From the NCBI RefSeq assembly GCF_014859565.1, contig NZ_JACUUA010000060.1, positions 1 through 18,702 of the forward strand: a stretch of 18,702 nt of DNA. The letters run 5' to 3'. The DNA is from Marinospirillum sp. Lineage in GTDB: Bacteria > Pseudomonadota > Gammaproteobacteria > Pseudomonadales > Halomonadaceae. This document shows positions 1 through 6,406 of this stretch, one piece after another; the stretch's first letter is position 1; every line of letters begins with the position of its first letter. The notes beneath the pieces were generated by a model, which was not told where the DNA came from, did not search any database, and saw only the letters and a list, made by a program, of their open reading frames with translations. A program made the position numbers and the translations under genes.

Positions 1-452
1 GCCTTCTGCGCGGGGGAAAGCTTGGGCTTTCTCCCGCCGAAGTTGCCGGTGTTCTCCTTGCCTGCCCAGGTGCGTTCAACAATAAAATTTCTCTCCATTT
101 CCGCGAACATGCCCAGCAGCTGGAGCATGGCGGTATTCATCGGATCTGAGCGGCGGGTATCCAGCCCTTGATGCAATGCCTGCAAAGTCACGCCCTTTTC
201 TTTGAGCTGATCCACCACGGCCAGCACCTGACGCAGTGACCGGCCTAACCGGTCTAACTTGGTGACCACGAGTGTGTCACCCTCGCGCAGATAAGCCAGC
301 ATGTCATCCAGCGCCGCCTGGTTGGTTTCTGCCTTGCCTGAATGCTTGCCCTGAAAAATCTTGCGGCAACCGGCGGACTCCAGCTCCTGCACCTGGCCAG
401 CCAGATCCTGACCCAATGACGACACCCGCGCCCAGCCGATTAAATCACCCAT
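1..452 (-). CDS. Serine recombinase (resolvase/invertase family), 3' end cut by window edge
   Basis: A small serine recombinase that would cut and rejoin DNA at short crossover sites, as in resolution of plasmid multimers, inversion or transposition. About 150 codons are visible. The N-terminus reads MGDLIGWARVSSLGQD, the usual catalytic-serine motif, with the serine at residue 11. Downstream are the conserved TKLDRLGRS segment and the E-helix stretch LLGMFAEMERNFIVERT. The visible part stops at GRKPKLSPAQKA, just where the C-terminal HTH DNA-binding domain normally begins, so the gene is truncated by the window and not necessarily broken. The ATG lies 2 bp beyond the stop of the upstream exonuclease gene, so the two are probably cotranscribed. 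It is clearly different from the second recombinase at 7156-7773. The family is secure; the role is inferred. Confidence 0.9.
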   Translation of the reverse strand, partial: MGDLIGWARVSSLGQDLAGQVQELESAGCRKIFQGKHSGKAETNQAALDDMLAYLREGDTLVVTKLDRLGRSLRQVLAVVDQLKEKGVTLQALHQGLDTRRSDPMNTAMLQLLGMFAEMERNFIVERTWAGKENTGNFGGRKPKLSPAQK

Positions 453-454
453 GA

Positions 455-982
455 TTAAAAAACCCCATGCCGAACAAGCCACTGCCACACGCTGCGCGTT
501 GCCTGAGCATCAGCCAGCGCACTGTGAGCTGATCCGCTCCACACATGCCCCACATGATCCGCAGCAAACACCAGCTTTTTCCAGCGAAAATCATCGTGCC
601 GTTCGTCCCACTCGCCATAAAATTGAGCAAAGGCTTCCATGCAACAGCAATGCCCCGCCGTCGCATCCACCACCGCCGGTGGCAAAAAATCCAGATCAAA
701 AGCCGAGTTATAAATCACCAGCTGCCGCCCTCGAACCGCATCAATCACCTGATCCAGCACATCGTCCAGCGTTGGGCAATCCTGAACATCCGCTGGACTG
801 ATACCATGGATAGCTTCAGCACCCGGCCACACCGCTAGCCGTTTTGGGCGTAAACGCGTGTGTAATAGCGTTTCACCCTCAGCACCAACGATTGCAATTT
901 CGACCGCTTCATCTTCAGAGGTACGGTTTAATCCAGTGGTTTCCAGATCCAGGTAAACGCAGTTCGGTGCTATCGGTTCCAT
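455..982 (-). CDS. DnaQ-like 3'-5' exonuclease (DEDDh family)
   Basis: A 175-residue protein with the three exonuclease motifs of the DnaQ/epsilon superfamily: Exo I YLDLETTGL (D12, E14), Exo II YNSAFDLDFL (D96) and Exo III HSALADAQATRSVW (H153, D158), which marks the DEDDh subfamily. Members remove 3' nucleotides from DNA or RNA using two metal ions. This one is a stand-alone exonuclease domain without polymerase or extra domains, shorter than chromosomal epsilon. The ATG follows GGGGG at about 10 bp spacing. The partial resolvase follows with a 2-bp gap. A plasmid-borne epsilon-like exonuclease could serve replication fidelity, repair, or trimming of DNA ends; nothing here decides between these. 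Confidence 0.9.
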   Translation of the reverse strand: MEPIAPNCVYLDLETTGLNRTSEDEAVEIAIVGAEGETLLHTRLRPKRLAVWPGAEAIHGISPADVQDCPTLDDVLDQVIDAVRGRQLVIYNSAFDLDFLPPAVVDATAGHCCCMEAFAQFYGEWDERHDDFRWKKLVFAADHVGHVWSGSAHSALADAQATRSVWQWLVRHGVF

Positions 983-1053
983 CTAGCTATACCCCCTTTT
1001 TTGGCTGAGCAAGAAAACGCACTGATCTTAACAGTTATGAACACCAGCCTAAC

Positions 1054-1093
1054 ACACTGCTCAAAACTCTTAAAATGGAATTTTGAGCAGTGT
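1054..1093. repeat. Inverted repeat, 13-bp perfect arms, between methyltransferase and exonuclease genes
   Basis: Left arm ACACTGCTCAAAA (1054-1066) and right arm TTTTGAGCAGTGT (1081-1093) are perfectly complementary around a 14-nt A+T-rich spacer. It lies downstream of the HindIII-like methyltransferase gene and upstream of the exonuclease gene, both on the minus strand. There is no T-run on the 3' side in either direction, so it is not a classical intrinsic terminator. It could be an operator for the exonuclease-resolvase operon or a protein-dependent RNA hairpin. Confidence 0.6.
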
Positions 1094-1164
1094 TCAAAAA
1101 AAGGTTAGAGATTTGAACTAAAATGGAATACAGGGAGTAAGCAAGGAGCATGACGATACAGATC

Positions 1165-1206
1165 GGCTTAGCGTACACTTTCGTACCATTGGACTTCAAA
1201 CCCCAG
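1165..1206 (-). repeat. 42-bp flanking block, left copy
   Basis: Read on the minus strand this begins CTGGGGTTTGAAGTCCAATG and ends in GTGTACGCTAAGCC. It matches the plus strand at 18646-18687 in 40 of 42 positions, so the two copies form an inverted pair with the whole 17.4-kb middle region between them. It starts 18 bp after the stop codon of the HindIII-like methyltransferase. One frame through the block is open in both copies (WGLKSNGTKVYA). Confidence 0.85.
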
Positions 1207-1224
1207 AAACCACCAGCTACCCGA

Positions 1225-2157
1225 TTAGCTGCTTGATTGCAAGAACAGACTTGACTGGATAGATTTCTCATTCTTGAGTCGTTCTTCCGCGACCTTTGCA
1301 TACTTCACGTTTGCTTCAAAACCGATATATTTTCTTCCAAGTGATTTTGCAGCGATAAGCGTTGAGCCGCTTCCACAGAATGGATCTAAAACAATTTGAC
1401 CTTCTTGTGTTGTAAGCTCTATTAGGGCTTGCATTAGTCTTATTGGTTTTTGTGTTGGATGCTGCCCGGTTTCACCAGAAACAAACCCAGATGATAGAAC
1501 GTTATCAGGTGATTTTTCGTATTTTAAAAAGGCACCTTCATTAAACGCACCAACGCCATGAGCCAGAACATTATCTGCAATAGTTGTTCCTATTTTATAA
1601 GGTTTAGTAAGCCAAAGAACCGGTTCAAAAGTTGGGCGAAGATTTCCAACACGCCAACCATCCCATTTTTTGGAATTTTCCAAATCACCTCGTCGCTCAT
1701 AAACAATGCTCACACGCTGCGCTCTGTGTGGGGCACGCTGACGCATCCATGAGAACATGTCTTTAAAACTGAATCCTGCATCTTCTAGTGCAGAGATACA
1801 GCGATGTGAATAACGCCGACCCGCAAATATAAAAACAGAACCGCCAGGCTTTAGAACACGCAACCACTCTGACGCCCAAGTTGCGCACCATTCATAATAT
1901 TGTTTTGGTATCTCACGATCTGCTTCAGACCAACCATTTATCGGCTTTCCACGTTTCTTAAAAATAGCACCCGCTTTTTCTTGGCCAGGACTCGAACCGA
2001 GATATGCGGAATTCTTATTCTCATGCAACACATCCCAATCTTCAGCGCCTATACCATACGGAATATCACTGAGAATTAAATGAGCATAATTATCAGGAAT
2101 TTCTTTAATTCCAGTAATGCTGTCGCCATGGATGATCTTGTTCAAACACTTGCTCAT
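1225..2157 (-). CDS. HindIII-type DNA methyltransferase (beta-class amino-methyltransferase)
   Basis: A 310-residue DNA methyltransferase that would protect host DNA from the endonuclease encoded just upstream. The catalytic motif IV is an unusual SDIPYG (residues 30-35) near the N-terminus, the variable target-recognition region is in the middle, and HPTQKP (233-238) precedes motif I, DPFCGSGSTLIAA (258-270). This beta order (IV first, I last) is typical of N6-adenine and N4-cytosine methyltransferases. Length, DIPYG and the central RGKPINGWSEAD segment agree with my memory of M.HindIII, so adenine methylation in AAGCTT is the likely activity. The ATG is 5 bp beyond the endonuclease stop, with an AAGG ribosome site spanning that stop, so the two genes are coupled. 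Specificity is inferred from family resemblance. Confidence 0.92.
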   Translation of the reverse strand: MSKCLNKIIHGDSITGIKEIPDNYAHLILSDIPYGIGAEDWDVLHENKNSAYLGSSPGQEKAGAIFKKRGKPINGWSEADREIPKQYYEWCATWASEWLRVLKPGGSVFIFAGRRYSHRCISALEDAGFSFKDMFSWMRQRAPHRAQRVSIVYERRGDLENSKKWDGWRVGNLRPTFEPVLWLTKPYKIGTTIADNVLAHGVGAFNEGAFLKYEKSPDNVLSSGFVSGETGQHPTQKPIRLMQALIELTTQEGQIVLDPFCGSGSTLIAAKSLGRKYIGFEANVKYAKVAEERLKNEKSIQSSLFLQSSS

Positions 2158-2162
2158 TAATT

Positions 2163-3074
2163 TTACCTTATGCCAAGAAGGCCATTATCTGAAACGGAAT
2201 TAATGACTTTAATTTTGCTTTCAATTTTATGAACTTTGATGAGTTCTTTGAGTGCATCTTCGTGGCTCATGCGCATGATTTTCTCACGCTCAGCCGCAAG
2301 AAACGACAGTGCTTCTTGTTTTGCCGCAATAATTGACTCAACGGCAGCCTGTTTTTCTAGCTTCCAAAGGTCATCAATTTTCTTTGAAAAACCAAGCATT
2401 GTTTTGTTCACGGCAAGCCAATACTGCGAAGCATCCTTTGATGGATTCAGTGCGGGTATTACCTTAAATATTTCGTGAATTAGATCCTCTGCTTTTTCCT
2501 TGCTCTCTAGCAAAGAAAAGGAAACTAGCATTGCAAGATGTGAATACGTAAATATACAAACATTTCTTGAGCTTGCTTGTTCGTATATTTGGCTTGATTT
2601 TGTTGGTAATTGGTAAATAGGGCAAACAACCATTGCATAAGGCTTTCCACGTTTCCAGCCATCCATTGCTTGGACTTTGAAATCCTTCTGATTTTTTGCA
2701 GTGCGACTCAATCTAAATGCCTTTGCATCTGCAACAAAACTGTAATTTCTTGCGAACGCTTCAACGTCTGCCGCATCTGCTCGTTCTTTCAAAACTAAAC
2801 TTTTCAAGCCAAGTGATTTGTATGTCTCTGATAGGAGCGCATCAGTATATTTTGAATATTGCTTTTCTTCGCTTGTATCATGCCCAAACGACTCTGGTAT
2901 ATCACCGCTTAGGCGAAGATGGTCTATGAGGGAACCGGCCCCTTCTTTTTTTAACTCCGTAGAAAGTTCGTTTTCAAGTCTTTCTGAGTTAACTCCAAAA
3001 TTGCCGCTAATTTTTCGGATTTCTTCAACCCAATATTCCCTGCGTTGAATTGCCACTTTTGTTATAACTTTCAT
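2163..3074 (-). CDS. HindIII-type type II restriction endonuclease
   Basis: A 303-residue protein with strong resemblance to R.HindIII (about 300 residues). The central stretch FVADAKAFRLSRTAKNQKDF (113-132) carries the catalytic D116-x-K118 pair of the PD-(D/E)xK nuclease fold and is nearly the same as my recollection of HindIII; E98 in the ERADAADV segment is a likely further metal ligand. The predicted cut is in AAGCTT. I chose the ATG at 3074 over one 15 codons upstream because it follows CGGAGTGA at good spacing and gives the family's usual length. Gene order is endonuclease then methyltransferase, same strand, in an A+T-rich cassette, consistent with recent acquisition. A lysine-rich C-terminal helical region is visible. 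Confidence 0.92.
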   Translation of the reverse strand: MKVITKVAIQRREYWVEEIRKISGNFGVNSERLENELSTELKKEGAGSLIDHLRLSGDIPESFGHDTSEEKQYSKYTDALLSETYKSLGLKSLVLKERADAADVEAFARNYSFVADAKAFRLSRTAKNQKDFKVQAMDGWKRGKPYAMVVCPIYQLPTKSSQIYEQASSRNVCIFTYSHLAMLVSFSLLESKEKAEDLIHEIFKVIPALNPSKDASQYWLAVNKTMLGFSKKIDDLWKLEKQAAVESIIAAKQEALSFLAAEREKIMRMSHEDALKELIKVHKIESKIKVINSVSDNGLLGIR

Positions 3075-3121
3075 TTGCGTATCACTCCGAAATATTTGTA
3101 TTATTAAATAAATAGTCAAAA

Positions 3122-3349
3122 TTAATTATTCATAGTGCCTGCACTTTTCAGCTTCATATACTTCTTTAGCCATGAAGCCGGTGGCGTTTTGCATATATTG
3201 TCTTTGCTTGTAAATGCACACTTGCCTTGAATGCTGTTTTTGGCACAAATTTCTGGATTTGTGTGTCTACAGCCTAATGTCTGTGTTTCGGTATCACCAG
3301 CTTGAAGTGGCGCATCATAAGTTTCTAAATTTCTCATTACATCTACCAT
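3122..3349 (-). CDS. Small cysteine-rich protein ahead of the HindIII-like R-M genes
   Basis: A 75-residue protein without an assignable function. Its core has C27, H29, C35, C44 and C53, followed by PPASW and a basic tail, a spacing that suggests a small zinc- or metal-binding knuckle. It starts the minus-strand unit, 47 bp before the endonuclease start, and has a plausible promoter upstream, so it is probably cotranscribed with the R-M genes. A second methionine five residues in is an alternative start; neither has a strong ribosome site. It does not look like the usual HTH C-protein controllers. Coding status rests on the ordered cysteine pattern and position. Confidence 0.6.
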   Translation of the reverse strand: MVDVMRNLETYDAPLQAGDTETQTLGCRHTNPEICAKNSIQGKCAFTSKDNICKTPPASWLKKYMKLKSAGTMNN

Positions 3350-3423
3350 GTTCCGATGTGGCGCGTTCTTAAGAAACTAACATTTTTATACTAGACACAA
3401 AGACCTAACTTACTTAATTTTCT

Positions 3424-3452
3424 CTTATAATACACAAAACTGCATGGGTGAA
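3424..3452 (-). promoter_or_regulatory. Candidate sigma-70 promoter for the HindIII-like operon
   Basis: On the minus strand, TTCACC (3452-3447) and TATAAG (3429-3424) are separated by 17 bp, matching the -35/-10 consensus in four and five of six positions. It lies about 75 bp upstream of the small cysteine-rich gene, whose operon reads away from it. Confidence 0.4.
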
Positions 3453-3691
3453 GGTAAAGCACTCTAACACCTCATGTTTCTTTCATATCCAACCAAAGTT
3501 ACTGCTGGAAAAGCAGACGGCAGGTATATTATCCCAATATTCCCCCCGTTACCGCAACCAATTATTTTTATTGCTTTTATTGCAATTTTTGAGTATTTGC
3601 AGGAAATAACCAACAGCGTGATCATTTTGCTGTTTACAAGCAGAATATTTAATCACACCTTTTTGGCTAATCAGATTTCTCCATCAACCCT

Positions 3692-3706
3692 TACCAGATT
3701 CTGGTA
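3692..3706. repeat. Perfect 15-bp palindrome
   Basis: TACCAGA-T-TCTGGTA has 7-bp perfect arms around a single base, in an otherwise featureless intergenic stretch. It has the size and symmetry of a dimeric repressor site, but no neighbour can be tied to it. Confidence 0.4.
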
Positions 3707-3853
3707 GGATAACCCTGACGGGTACTCAGCACTTTTGAAAACTCAACAGGCGATCAATTCACGGTTTGGGCTGCCCGTCACCCACCACCGGCCAGATAGT
3801 TGCGCTGCTGGTTCACTACAAAACACCTTGTTTCCGTTAAAAAGATAACGCTT

Positions 3854-4276
3854 TTATTGCTCCTCTGGCTCAAGTGGTTGCGGCTGAAGCTCACTCATGA
3901 CCATTTCATAAGTTTCAAACAACATCAGATCATACGGATCAAAGCCACCCTTCTTAGCGACCCGATAAGCCGTCCACATGCGGTTTCTGTCACCAGGGTT
4001 GAGGTAAGTGTTAATCCAAGTGTTAACCCGCTCTAACACACGACTAAGCAAATCCAGCCACTGCTGCTCCTGCCGTAGTTTTGGCATTGCCACAAGTTCA
4101 ACCACATCAGCAGCCAAGCGATAAACCACAGCTTTTGGATTTTCAGCGTTATTTGGATTACGCTTATCAGCTCGAAACATTTGCAACTTGTACTCGGCAC
4201 GATTCACACGACCGACCAGGTATTCAGTGATCCACGCCAGTTCTGAAACGGTGACTTTTTTATTTGGCCTTCCCAT
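3854..4276 (-). CDS. Unrecognised 140-residue protein, possibly autoregulated
   Basis: I do not recognise this protein. It begins MGRPNKKVTVSELAWITEYL and is rich in charged and aromatic residues, with predicted helices throughout (for example WLDLLSRVLERVNTWINTYL) and an acidic proline-rich tail; there is no signal peptide or membrane segment. The ATG follows AAGGGG at suitable spacing, and codon use matches the backbone, so it is likely real. The GRP-(N)-KK-VTVSELAWI start resembles N-terminal tails of small DNA-binding proteins. Three copies of CGTTA-N6-TAACG lie directly upstream of its start, so it may bind them and control its own synthesis. That link is inference. Confidence 0.7.
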   Translation of the reverse strand: MGRPNKKVTVSELAWITEYLVGRVNRAEYKLQMFRADKRNPNNAENPKAVVYRLAADVVELVAMPKLRQEQQWLDLLSRVLERVNTWINTYLNPGDRNRMWTAYRVAKKGGFDPYDLMLFETYEMVMSELQPQPLEPEEQ

Positions 4277-4294
4277 GTTGACGACCCCTTTTTT

Positions 4295-4310
4295 CGTTAT
4301 CTGATTAACG
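4295..4310. promoter_or_regulatory. Operator-like palindrome CGTTA-N6-TAACG, copy 1
   Basis: CGTTA (4295-4299), six bases, TAACG (4306-4310), extended by one more pair (TCGTTA/TAACGA). It lies 19 bp upstream of the start codon of the 3854-4276 gene, a natural place for repression. Confidence 0.65.
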
Positions 4311-4349
4311 ATAATCTAACAAAAGGGAAGCTGGCTTGCAAGTATTTTT

Positions 4350-4365
4350 CGTTATTATGGTAACG
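4350..4365. promoter_or_regulatory. Operator-like palindrome CGTTA-N6-TAACG, copy 2
   Basis: The same half-sites with the same 6-bp gap; the spacer TTATGG is unrelated to copy 1, so the half-sites and gap, not the middle, are conserved. Its centre is 55 bp from copy 1. Confidence 0.65.
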
Positions 4366-4415
4366 CTAACGCGATGCGCCGTAAGACTGGATGATCAAAA
4401 ATACACACCATTAAA

Positions 4416-4431
4416 CGTTATTTAATTAACG
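4416..4431. promoter_or_regulatory. Operator-like palindrome CGTTA-N6-TAACG, copy 3
   Basis: Third copy with spacer TTTAAT, centred 66 bp from copy 2. Together the three sites span 137 bp of the divergent control region and could act on either neighbour. Confidence 0.65.
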
Positions 4432-4540
4432 GTAAAATGAGAAGGGGTTGCTAGGTCTGGAGTCAATACTAGAACCTGGAAAATTAAATTTTTACTTTTA
4501 AAAACAACAGCTTGAATAACAAAATGTAACCTTTTAAACC

Positions 4541-4569
4541 TTGCTGATATGAACAACAGTTCATATAAT
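4541..4569 (+). promoter_or_regulatory. Promoter with overlapping operator for the radC-like gene
   Basis: TTGCTG (4541-4546) and a consensus TATAAT (4564-4569) are exactly 17 bp apart. The spacer is largely occupied by the palindrome ATATGAAC-AACA-GTTCATAT (4547-4566), whose right arm runs into the -10 box, so a bound repressor would block RNA polymerase. The expected transcription start is near 4576, leaving a leader of about 44 nt. The small HTH protein encoded after radC is one candidate regulator. Confidence 0.65.
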
Positions 4570-4619
4570 TAAGACGCAAGCCAGCCAGACCAGGCGCGGC
4601 GAACCCAAGGAGCAGCAAA

Positions 4620-5141
4620 ATGATACTAAAAAACTGGGATATTCTTGACGACTACCCTGCAACCTTTGCCGGTTACACCAGCCAGCTATTCAGCATTGCT
4701 GAAAAAAAACTGATTACTGATGCGGTGCAAATGATTGAACAGAAAATGACCGCCAGGGTGCTGGAGTACAGTTTCACCAAACCGGAAACGGTGCAGCAGT
4801 ACCTGCAGTTAAAAATGGCAACCCTGGAACATGAGGAAATGCACGCTCTATGGCTGGACAACCAACATTATTTAATCAAGCATGAGGTTTTAGCCATCGG
4901 CACCATTGATGCGGCCAGCGTGTACCCCCGCGAGATTGTGAAAAAAGCACTGCAACAAAACGCAGCTGCAGTAATTATTGCCCACAACCACCCATCTAAT
5001 TTACTGGAACCCAGCAGATCAGACGACGCGATCACGCGCCGAATAAAAGAAGCGTTAAGCACCATAGACATCAGACTGTTAGACCATTTCATTGTGAGTG
5101 CCAGAGGCTGCTACAGTTACGCAAGCCACGGCAACTTATAA
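4620..5141 (+). CDS. RadC-like JAB/MPN domain protein
   Basis: A 173-residue RadC-family protein with the JAB1/MPN metalloprotease-like fold. The metal-binding signature AHNHPSNLLEPSRSDD supplies the H-x-H-P-S...D ligands, followed by the family's LLDHFIV segment. The N-terminal helix-hairpin-helix part of chromosomal RadC is absent, as usual for the short versions on plasmids, islands and prophages. The biochemical role of RadC proteins is unsettled, and the old link to recombination repair is doubtful. The ATG has an AAGGAG ribosome site. A consensus promoter with an overlapping palindrome lies upstream and a strong terminator follows within 10 bp, so this is a compact, separately controlled unit. 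Confidence 0.92.
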   Translation: MILKNWDILDDYPATFAGYTSQLFSIAEKKLITDAVQMIEQKMTARVLEYSFTKPETVQQYLQLKMATLEHEEMHALWLDNQHYLIKHEVLAIGTIDAASVYPREIVKKALQQNAAAVIIAHNHPSNLLEPSRSDDAITRRIKEALSTIDIRLLDHFIVSARGCYSYASHGNL

Positions 5142-5147
5142 ACCAGC

Positions 5148-5171
5148 AGCCCCCGAAAGGGGGCTTTTTTT
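5148..5171 (+). terminator. Rho-independent terminator after the radC-like gene
   Basis: AGCCCCC, a GAAA tetraloop and GGGGGCT form a 7-bp G+C-rich stem followed by a run of T. It lies 7 bp after the radC stop and just ahead of the next small gene, so expression of that gene would depend on read-through or its own start. Confidence 0.9.
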
Positions 5172-5182
5172 GAAACCGGAAG

Positions 5183-5455
5183 GTGAACGTTTTGAAACCA
5201 GATGCACAGCAACACGACCCAGACCCGCAGAGACTGCGGGAGCTAATCGAAAAGAGTGGCCTTACTATTCGCGGCGCTGCTGAACAAATCGGCATTAGTG
5301 ACCGGATGCTGCGCTATTACTTAACGCCAGAAGACAAAAAAAGCCACCGGCCTTGTCCTTACCCCGAACAGTTCGCACTGGAGTCGCTGGCCGCTGCCAC
5401 CGGCGGCGAAGCCGCCCAGCAAGTGCATGGATGCACGCGCAGGCAGGAGCCGTAG
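5183..5455 (+). CDS. Small XRE-like helix-turn-helix protein
   Basis: A protein of 87-90 residues with a helix-turn-helix of the phage-repressor type at about residues 20-45 (LRELIEKSGLTIRGAAEQIG followed by ISDRMLRYYL). The tail is alanine- and glutamine-rich. There is no ATG: GTG at 5183 or, better spaced after GGAAGG, TTG at 5192 is the start. It begins 12 bp after the radC terminator. A role as local transcription regulator, perhaps of the palindromic radC promoter, is inference. The start codon is uncertain; the HTH segment is clear. Confidence 0.7.
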   Translation: MNVLKPDAQQHDPDPQRLRELIEKSGLTIRGAAEQIGISDRMLRYYLTPEDKKSHRPCPYPEQFALESLAAATGGEAAQQVHGCTRRQEP

Positions 5456-5633
5456 CATCCAGGACGGATAGCCAACGGGAGGTTTTAGCAGACTTTGAGC
5501 ACCACTGAAGATGGGCGCGGACGAAGTATAAACGGCACCGCCATCGTCTTTACGCGCCATGATTAACCGGGTTTTAGCGGTGTTGAAGGCACAAAAAAAC
5601 CAACCTGGTGAAACCAGCCAGAGGGCTTTGAGC

Positions 5634-5672
5634 ACGGGGTTTACCCCGCCACCAAAAGGGTGGGAGAAGCAA
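5634..5672 (+). repeat. E3 hairpin module, copy 1
   Basis: GGGGTTTACCCC is followed by CCCGCC...GGTGGGAGAAGC; the second pair contains a G-U wobble compared with the all Watson-Crick pairing in copy 2. It lies about 25 bp ahead of E1 copy A. Confidence 0.5.
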
Positions 5673-5696
5673 GCGAAAAAAGCGCATTTTTGAAAT

Positions 5697-5860
5697 GCCT
5701 GGGAGCAGAAGGTAAACCAAAATAAAGCCAATAAGCTGGCCAGCCAGATGCGCTGAAACTGCGTGGCCGTGGGTTTTGGCCGCAAAAGTTTGAGCGCATC
5801 GGCTGTTGGCCAGCTTTGCTGATGAACCCAAAAAACTAAATGAAAGCACGGCTCTCAGGC
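5697..5860 (+). ncRNA. Candidate structured RNA element E1, copy A
   Basis: A 164-nt block predicted by hand to form one long interrupted stem. P1 is 5697-5706 with 5851-5860; P2 AAGCTGGCCA (5733-5742) pairs with 5807-5816; P3 GATGCGCTGAAACT (5747-5760) pairs with 5787-5800 with one G-G mismatch; P4 GTGGCC (5763-5768) pairs with 5778-5783 around the loop GTGGGTTTT. P1 and P4 each need a G-U pair that exists only if the plus strand is the RNA. This copy lacks both sides of the outer P0 helix seen in copies B and C and has a local hairpin (GCATTT/AAATGC) there instead. Transcription is not shown; no known RNA family is recognised. Confidence 0.6.
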
Positions 5861-5907
5861 AGAAAAAAATGCAATGCAAAACGCTTGCTTGGGCGGGGGT
5901 GGCGGGG

Positions 5908-5947
5908 GCTTCCCCAAACCCGCTGGGTTTTGCGGGGTTGGGGAAGC
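5908..5947 (+). repeat. E2 hairpin, copy 1, with UGGGUUUU loop
   Basis: GCTTCCCCAAACCCGC (5908-5923) pairs with 5932-5947 in 15 of 16 positions around the loop TGGGTTTT (5924-5931). It is preceded by a G-rich run (GGCGGGGGTGGCGGGGG). It is followed by A, not T, so it is not a terminator on the plus strand. Confidence 0.7.
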
Positions 5948-5964
5948 AAAAAAAGGTTTTAATG

Positions 5965-5992
5965 TTTTGCGCTTTTGAGTTTTTACGATTTT
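5965..5992 (-). repeat. 28-nt inverted copy of the parA leader
   Basis: Read on the minus strand this is AAAATCGTAAAAACT followed by CAAAAGCGCAAAA, matching 14918-14945 just upstream of parA in 27 of 28 positions. No gene follows on the minus strand. A shared binding site for the partition proteins, or a relic of an earlier partition locus, would explain it. Confidence 0.7.
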
Positions 5993-6124
5993 ATGGTTTT
6001 GTGTTTATCAGTAATAAGAGCATAACCACTACCGAATCAACCTACACACGCTGCTACCCATCTGATAAATGAATCGAATTATAAGCCAAGTACCTGATGA
6101 ATAACGAATCAGAGAACTGGAAAT

Positions 6125-6343
6125 AGCCGGTGAAGCGCCGGTTTGCAGTGGAAGCCTAGGAGCAGAAGGTAAACCAAAAAAAACCAATAAGCTGGCCAGC
6201 CAGATGCGCTGAAACTGCGTGGCCGTGGGTTTTGGCCGCAAAGGTTTGAGCGCATCGGCTTGTTGGCCAGCTTTGCTGATGAACCCAAAAAACCAAACGA
6301 AAGCACGGCTCTCAGGCTGTAACAGCAAAAGGGGCGCTGGTGT
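6125..6343 (+). ncRNA. Candidate structured RNA element E1, copy B
   Basis: A close copy of A across the shared 164 nt with only a handful of differences, plus 5' and 3' extensions shared with copy C. The extensions supply P0: AGCGCC (6134-6139) with GGCGCT (6333-6338). P1 is 6154-6163 with 6308-6317 and has one mismatch here (A-C). At the base of P3's inner helix an A-to-G change converts an A-U pair to a G-U pair, which keeps the helix as plus-strand RNA but would be A-C on the other strand. P2, P3 and P4 are otherwise as in copy A. Confidence 0.6.
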
Positions 6344-6369
6344 TGATGGTTACCTGAACTTGCCTATTA

Positions 6370-6406
6370 GGGGGTTTCCCCGCCGACCGAAGGGCGGGAG
6401 AGCCGG
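6370..6406 (+). repeat. E3 hairpin module, copy 2
   Basis: GGGGTTTCCCC can fold on itself, or CCCGCC can pair with GGCGGG around GACCGAAG. It is followed by GAGAGCC as in copy 3. It directly abuts the stem-closed domain beginning at 6401. Confidence 0.5.

Larger units (their letters stand above)
3350..3853. other. Intergenic stretch without convincing genes
   Basis: About 500 bp separating the HindIII-like cassette from the next minus-strand gene. It holds the candidate R-M promoter at 3424-3452 and a perfect palindrome, TACCAGA-T-TCTGGTA, at 3692-3706. A plus-strand frame at 3474-3707 is open but has no ribosome site and an odd hydrophobic composition, so I do not call it. Nothing else is recognisable. 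Confidence 0.5.
4277..4619. other. Regulatory region between the divergent 3854-4276 gene and the radC-like gene
   Basis: This 343-bp divergent intergenic region has no gene. It contains three CGTTA-N6-TAACG palindromes, A+T-rich DNA at 4480-4540, and the radC-side promoter with an overlapping palindrome. Both flanking genes read outward, so it is probably a two-way control region. Confidence 0.7.

Noticed and set aside
1048..1110. Integron attC-like arrangement: GCCTAAC, a 13-bp-arm inverted repeat, then GTTAG
   Set aside because: The outer core pairs over only 5 bp, the last base of the right core does not fit, the two spacers are very unequal (0 versus about 10 nt), and there is no integron integrase in the window.
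3474..3707. 77-codon plus-strand open frame in the intergenic region
   Set aside because: No ribosome site, unusual isoleucine/phenylalanine-rich composition and an A+T-rich setting; likely chance.
5908..5947. E2 hairpin as an intrinsic terminator
   Set aside because: It is followed by A residues on the plus strand, and on the minus strand the T-run precedes the stem; no terminator geometry in either direction.
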